From Panax quinquefolius (Eukaryota > Streptophyta > Magnoliopsida > Apiales > Araliaceae): a stretch of 64,000 nucleotides of DNA. Of the stretch, positions 58,685-64,000 are shown one piece after another. Location of the stretch: NCBI GenBank assembly GCA_020205615.1, contig CM035166.1, forward strand, positions 86,136,862 through 86,200,861, in the 5' to 3' direction. Below the pieces are notes generated by a model. That model was given only the letters and a program-made list of their open reading frames with translations. It ran no database searches and had not been told where the DNA came from. Each line of letters opens with the position of its first letter. Within the stretch, counting starts at the first letter, position 1. The position numbers and the translations under genes were made by a program.

Positions 58685-60381
58685 TGTTGCCTCTTTTATA
58701 GTTCTTATAAAAGAGCTCTAACTCATGCAAGTATATACGGGTCAACACAAATGTCTGAGTAAGTAAAGTATCGATTCCACGAGAGAAAGTTGTTAACTTT
58801 AGACTACTATGCATTAATTAACTCACTATATTTATATGCTAAGACTATAAACTTAATTGTTGATTTGAATCGATTATAATTACCAACTAAAAATAAGAAT
58901 ATAAGCGAATTAAATATGATGTGGAAACAATGGGATCTAATTTCATTCAATATTTCATTCAATCGCGTATATGTTATGCAAGAAGTGTTCACATATCAGG
59001 ATAATAGCGAGGACATAAAAGCGAGTTATAACCATTTTTCAATGCACTATAACCAACTCACATATCATCTACGGATGTTAGAATCTATGTAATCACCAAT
59101 ACCATCACAATTACCATATTCCTATCTGTAATTGCAATCCTATTGATTTTAAGCACAACCCTTACTCTAGCTAAATACGGAAAAAAGCAGTATATTCTAT
59201 ACATTTCACAAAATATGCAATCCCCATATTCGCATGCTATCATGATTTCATCCATATTCATATGTTCATTTCCAATTCCATACAAATACTAACATAAAGA
59301 TTATCAGTCATTCATACTTACAAACCAACAATGATAGATAATCCATATGATATGCAAAACAAATCTAACATTTAGATGTGCAACCAAACAACATATTAAA
59401 ATCCGTTAGGATCCCATAATGGAGTTTAGTTCATGGCGGAACCAAAAACCATTATGGGATCAAGACTAAACATGATCAATAATCAAGCAAATGAGATTAA
59501 GAGAGAAAAAGAACAATCAAACCCAAATTTGAATAGTAATCAATGATTAACTATTAAAATCCCAAAGAATTCCATTAACAATAATCAAAATCCACAATGG
59601 TGATGAACTCAAGAAGAAGAAAATAAGATGTTGTGGCCGTTCTTCGTTGGACTCTCTCTCCAAGTGTAAACCCTAATTGCTATTATGAAAGTTACGTAAT
59701 AAAAGTCGAGTTTCATTTTCGACACACGTCGAATCGTTTTATACCACATTACACATCATTAAGTTGAGAAATAAAAATAAAACAAATTTACATCTCGACG
59801 CCGCCATGTGTGCATGCTGCGCGTCCTAGTCATTTTTGGCTCATGGTAGCGAGACTTCTGATGAGTTCAGACCAAACCGGGCGTCTCTCTAGCGCGCGTG
59901 CATCGCGCTCATACCCTCCATGGTATGAGATGAGTCTCTCATGATCGCGCGTCCCTTGCCTGGGCACTTGACTTCTGAAGGTTCCCATGTAAAGCTCTGT
60001 ACTTTCATGGCGGGAGCGCGAGTCGCCTTTATGCTCTTGCTTGCGCATGGCGCGTGGCTGTGTCACGCCATTCTGAGTGCGGTTTCACCTTGCTGCTGCT
60101 GCTACTTGCTTTAATCTTCATGCTTGCTTGATTTCCATGCCTCATTGTACCCCCATGCCATGCACATCCTCGCCTTTCAACTAGCCTTCACGCATCCGCT
60201 CACCGATACCTTGAATTCCACCAAAATGAAGTCGATTCCTGCACTTATTCACCAAAAGGAGTTTTAAGTATATGTAATGCAAAATAACGTGAAATACAAC
60301 TAAAACAAAATGAAATGTACTCGAGGTGGGCACAATTCGCATGGATTAATATCTGATAAGTGAGTAAAATATCACTTATCA
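58685..60381 (-). repeat. 5' LTR of element D (1697 bp)
   Basis: TGTTGCCTCTTTTATAG...ATCACTTATCA on the plus strand. Shares 59111-60381 with the left LTR. It includes a GC-rich block at 59790-60070 that is much more altered than in the left copy. Confidence 0.9.
59410..59461. repeat. 52-bp hairpin in 5' LTR of D
   Basis: Same hairpin as 49200-49251; the outer 13-bp stem is unchanged and one inner position reads C (GAACCAAA), weakening one pair. Confidence 0.85.
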
Positions 60382-61110
60382 TTTGCTTGACTCCATTGAC
60401 AAGCCCCACATGGTTGCTCACATGGATCTCTTTGGGCCAATCCCAACAACCGGTCTTGGAGGAAAAAGATACTCTCTGGTTGTGATCGGCGACTACACAG
60501 ATTCACATGGGTATTCTTCCTAACTTCAAAGGATGAAACGAGCTCAGAATAAATCAAGATGTTGGTGGTGATGAATGAGAAAGGAGAGAAAATCAAGGCA
60601 ATAAGGAGTGATCATGGAAGAATTTGATTTCTCGAAATAGACAAATTACGCTTTCGAGACAATGGCATCGATCATAACTTCTCGACTCCACGAACTCCTC
60701 AACAAAATGGAGTTCTTTGAAAGAAAAAACAGAACTCGATAGAAATTTGGAAGGACCCTACTAGCGGCGGCTAAATCTGCTGAATACTTATGGGCAAAAG
60801 TTGTCAACACTGCATGCTACACACAAAATAGATCATTAATTCACTCTACGATCAAGAGGACACCCTACGAACTGTGGAAAGGAAGGAAGCGAGTGTCGAC
60901 TATTTCCATGTCTTTGGTACGTGCATGCTATATTCTCAACAATGGAAGCGATGTCGACAAAATTCCCATTGAAGTCAGATGAAGGGATCTTTCTTGGATA
61001 TGCCACAGACAGCAAAGCTTACAGGGTGTTCAACAAGAAGACATTGAATGTTGAAGTCTCAATACACATCATCTTTGATGGCCCGACTCGAATAAAGAAG
61101 TACCTCTAGA
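60382..61110 (+). pseudogene. pol: Element C integrase catalytic core and C-terminus
   Basis: Resumes after D with KPHMVAHMDLFGPIP (first Asp), GGKRYSLVVIGDYT, then frame changes. IRSDHG (second Asp) and TPQQNGV (Glu block, frame lost soon after) are recognisable at 60600-60720. AAAKSAEYLWAKVVNTACY and 60921-61109 (FPLKSDEGIFLGYATDSKAY; RVFNKKTLNVEVS) complete the domain. Confidence 0.85.
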
Positions 61111-61355
61111 CACTCGATGGAGATAGTGCGAGACACTACGAGTGCAATCGTCGAGCTCAACACTACGATCGTAGTACGGGGCGAGTGAAATCGTAGAAGC
61201 GGGATAATGAAATCGTAGAGAGGTCCATCCAAGACAACGAGCCTCCACTCTAAGAAAAGAGATAGACCTTGAAGACCTAAGACAAGAAGGCATCGGGGAC
61301 GGATGTTCCAATAGAGGAGCAGGATGGGCGAGGATCATACTCGAGGATCTAATCA
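61111..61355 (+). other. Degenerate linker between integrase and RT of C, rich in CGTAG words
   Basis: No clean frame. Contains the perfect palindrome CTACGATCGTAG at 61163-61174 and four more CGTAG/CTACG words. In Copia elements this is a variable linker. Confidence 0.6.
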
Positions 61356-62075
61356 TTGGAGATTCAAGTGCAAGAGTTAAAACAAGAGTGCTTTACTCGG
61401 AATGAATGCTTCTATCTAAGCTTCACATCACGAGATAGAGCCAAAGAAGATAGAGGATGCTATGGAAGACTCGGTTGGATAGAAGCCATGCAGGAAGAAC
61501 TCAACCAATTTGAACGAAGCAAAGTGTGGAGATTGGTACCAAGACCAAAGAGTCATCCTATCATAGGAACCAAGTGGGTCTTTAGGAACAAAATGGATGA
61601 AGATGGGGTCATCACCAGAAACAAGGCAAGATTAGTGGCAAAGGGCTATTCTCAAAAAGAAGGTATTGACTATGATGAGACATTTGCACCCGTTGCCAGA
61701 CTAGAAGCCATCAAAATCTTTCTTGCCTTCGCTGCCCAGATGAAGTTCAAAGTTTTCTAGATGGATGTCAAGAGTGCATTTCTAAATGGAGAGCTTCAAG
61801 AAGAAGTCTACGTAGAACAACCTCTAGGTTTCATCAATCCATCTCTTTCCAATTATGTCTATAGATTAGATAAAGCTTTATATGGTCTTAAACAAGCACC
61901 TAGAGCATGGTATGAAACACTGACTAACTTCTTAATAGAAAATGGGTTCACTAGAGGTAGAGTAGATACCACACTATTTCTTAGAAAGCATAAAGACAAA
62001 GTCTTACTAGTTCAAATATATGTTGATGATATCATTTTTAGTTCTACTGACGAAAAGTTATGTAAGAGATTCTAA
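61356..62075 (+). pseudogene. pol: Element C reverse transcriptase, interrupted by one TAG
   Basis: 61356-61760: [50 protein letters not shown] and [15 protein letters not shown] at 61758-61760, where Gln (CAG) is usual, separates it from 61761-62075: [38 protein letters not shown] and the active site YVDD (62019-62030). Both halves are in the same frame, so this TAG is the only break over about 240 codons. Confidence 0.92.
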
Positions 62076-62830
62076 GCTAATGCAGAGCAAGTATGAAATG
62101 AGCATGATGGGTGAGCTGAATTTCTTCCTTGGATTGTAAGTGAAGCAGACTAATGAAGGAATATTCATCAACTAAGCCAAATACATCAAAGACTTACTAA
62201 AGAAGTATGGCATGGAATCAGCCTCTCCCATGAAAACACCAATTGCTCCTGCAACCAATCTTGACAAGGATGAGAAAGGTAAAAGTATTGATATCACTCA
62301 ATACAGAGAGGATCTTTAGGTATCTCAAGGTACACCTACTTGAAATTTGTGGTATCCCGAGGAATCCTCATTTGAACCGATAGGATACACGAGATCTTTG
62401 ATTTTGCGGGATGTAAAATAGATAGAAAAAAGTACCGATGGCACTGTCGACTTCTTGGAAGCAGGACTTGTGTCTGGTTTAGAAAAAAGCAAAACTCGGT
62501 GTCTACTTCAACTGCGGAAAATTTGAATATATTCTTTCTTTGGCAATTCTTTGTACTCTCAGATCTATGGATGAGAAATCGACTAGTGACTATGGGTTCG
62601 ATTTCAAATCTATTCCCATACTTATGATAACACAAGTGCCATAGCAATAACTCATAATCCTGTCATGCATTCTAGGACCAAGCATATAGAAATAAGGTAT
62701 CACTTCATTAGGGATCATGTGCAAAATGGAACTATATCTTTACAATATATCCCTCTTGAAAATTAACTTGCGATGTTTTTACAAAACCACTAGATGAATC
62801 CAATTTAACAAGTTAATAAGTGAGCTAGGC
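62076..62830 (+). pseudogene. pol: Element C RT tail and RNase H, partly deleted
   Basis: MSMMGELNFFLGL and YIKDLLKKYGMESASPMKTP are read near 62095-62240 with stops between. After YRE (62310) the sequence jumps to FRYLK, omitting the usual segment between. RNase H words follow in mixed frames, ending HSRTKHIEIRYHFIRDHV (62670-62720). Not functional as read. Confidence 0.8.
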
Positions 62831-64000
62831 ATGCTAAATCTTCAACCATGAAATGTATGCTCTAGATTGTGCTAACCACTACAGATATAAAGGCTGTACT
62901 CAAAATCGTAGACATGATCGAGGAAAGTTCACGATCGTAGAACCCAGAGCAGAACTGACTACCTCAGCGATCATAGCAAAGACTCAACTATCATAGTGCA
63001 GACTCGACGATGACCAAAAGCCCTTTCAACAAGCAAAGTGAATCATATGATGACAAGCTTCATAACAAAGCAATCTCTCTAAGAGGTGCCTCAGGGACAA
63101 ACCTAACCCTTGAATCACACCAAGAGGTTGGCCCTTCACGAGTTACCTTATAAAGAAGCTTAGTCAAAAACTCATCACAAGGATCGAGACGGACTCGACG
63201 ATCGTGGGGCCAGACTCTACGAATGGTGATCGAGACTCAACAAGCTGCCGAGACGGACTTCACGATCGTAGGGACAGACTCTACGAATGGTGATCGAGAC
63301 TCAATGATTGCCGGACGGACTCAGCGATCGCGGAGGCGGACTCAGCGACCGGAAGACTACCTCTACGATCGTAGTCATCCTAAGGACATCTCGACTCTCA
63401 CGAAGACTCAAAGGGAAAATCGGTACATTCATGCAAAGTCAAAATCGTGAGAGCGAATAAAAGGTGACACTGTCCCATTTAGTCAAAAGAGAGAGGAAGC
63501 TACAAGTACAAATTGGAACCGTATTTTTGAAATCTGAAGTTCAAAAGATTATCTCTCTCTCTCTCTCAAAGCAAAACCCTAAATCAAAAGAAAGCTCAGT
63601 CGTATCCCACTTCTCAACTCTGAGAATCAATGCATTTGCTTCAAATGTAATTTCAGACTCTGAGACTCTACTTTCGATGAGTTCAAGGATGCTCCACCAA
63701 AATTTCACAAGACCTTAGTCTTTCTTGAAGAAGGCGAGGTCTCGAAGAGGCGACGATCACCGAAACACTCTCATCTATCGAGCTAGTGAAGGAGTTCTAC
63801 AAGAATGGAGTGTCTGAACACAACACCATCACTACTACGAGTAAGAGGAGTTGAGATGAGGCTAAGGAAGAAAACTTCAATCGGCCCTAGGTTTCAAGCA
63901 GCGGGGTACCCATTTCTAGGCGACATAAGCTTCGAGAGGGCTTGAAGAAAGTGCACCATGAGAAGAATCCCTCTGTGAAAGGCTACAAAAGAAGGAGTTC
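62831..64000 (+). other. Post-pol region of element C (Sirevirus env-position), incomplete
   Basis: No frame longer than 84 codons. 63464-63718 reads MTLSHLVKRERKLQVQIGTV and later ISLSLSKQNPKSKESS. A frame near 63725-63830 reads FLEEGEV and LVKEFYKNGVSEH-like words, resembling the start of the env-position ORF of Sireviruses, but this is weak. Dense in CGATCGTAG words. The region leaves the window. Confidence 0.45.
63185..63350 (+). repeat. 64-bp tandem repeat in post-pol region of C
   Basis: 63185-63248 and 63249-63311 are near-identical (CGAGACGGACT..ACGATCGT..CAGACTCTACGAATGGTGATCGAGACTCAA). A degenerate third unit continues to ~63350. Confidence 0.85.

Larger units (their letters stand above)
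48744..60381 (-). mobile_element. Element D: Athila-type Ty3/Gypsy element inserted in C
   Basis: On the minus strand: 5' LTR (right), primer site TGGCGCC, gag, protease, RT, RNase H, integrase, a third ORF, polypurine tract, 3' LTR (left). The Gag block NLETQMGQMATMLTNRPQGALP and protease block [11 protein letters not shown] are diagnostic of Athila-like elements (family knowledge). The left end is rearranged (48744-48902 inverted), so no target duplication can be confirmed; the right flank is TTTGC (60382-60386). Confidence 0.9.
44424..64000 (+). mobile_element. Element C: Ty1/Copia Sirevirus-type element, nested and running off the window
   Basis: 5' LTR, Met-type primer site, a long gag with a coiled coil and a second zinc knuckle, protease, integrase, RT (YVDD) and RNase H in Copia order (integrase before RT), then more than 1.1 kb beyond RNase H. 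A long Gag with a coiled-coil tail and extra sequence after pol are hallmarks of the Sirevirus/SIRE lineage (family knowledge). Element D (48744-60381) splits the integrase. The 3' LTR is outside the window. Confidence 0.9.

Noticed and set aside
62831..64000. Envelope gene of element C
   Set aside because: Frames are too short and the resemblance too weak to name; kept as an unassigned post-pol region.

Overview
This window is a piece of a plant nuclear genome, most likely a eudicot (inferred from its AT-rich base composition, one CC-NB-LRR resistance gene and the mix of LTR-retrotransposon lineages). About 58 kb of the 64 kb is LTR-retrotransposon sequence, much of it nested. Only about 5.5 kb (24192-29690) looks like ordinary genic or intergenic DNA. 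No complete, uninterrupted cellular gene is present.

Layout, left to right. (1) 1-2827: partial LTR of Ty3/Gypsy family A (copy A-prime), inserted in the 5' LTR of element B. (2) 2828-24191: element B, a Ty3/Gypsy chromovirus of Tekay/Del type with 3.3-kb LTRs. It has an extra coiled-coil ORF before gag and a chromodomain-like end on integrase. Its gag is split at codon 16 by element A1 (6746-16356), a second Tekay-like element with 2.8-kb LTRs and an intact GTAAT target-site duplication. (3) 24192-29690: island with a Stowaway-like MITE (25179-25596) and a CNL resistance gene (25731-28224) broken by three or four small frameshifts, then 3' flanking DNA with a small repeat-like insert and an (AT)n tract. 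(4) 29690-44423: a stack of insertions. Gypsy fragment E (integrase on +, the rest of pol on -) is interrupted by LTR-like sequence F, and F is interrupted by element A2 (32284-42484, intact ATGAT duplication). (5) 44424 to the right edge: element C, a Ty1/Copia Sirevirus-type element on +, running out of the window. Its integrase is split by element D (48744-60381), an Athila-type Ty3/Gypsy element on - with gag, pol and a third ORF of the plant transposon protein type.

How the parts relate. The nesting gives relative ages: B is older than A1 and A-prime; E is older than F, which is older than A2; C is older than D. Most coding regions carry frameshifts or stops. A1 has lost the catalytic cores of both reverse transcriptase and RNase H, whereas A2 keeps the RT active site, so family A could be mobilised only in trans, if at all.

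Three signals deserve attention. Differences between LTR copies cluster on CAG/CTG words and are complex replacements, which resembles long-read consensus error at methylated CHG sites. The word AATCGTAGAGT is amplified both in the LTR of element B and throughout the unrelated element C. The transcribed LTR leader of family A carries an array of small hairpins. If the error explanation holds, several apparent pseudogenes here, including the resistance gene, may be more intact than they look.
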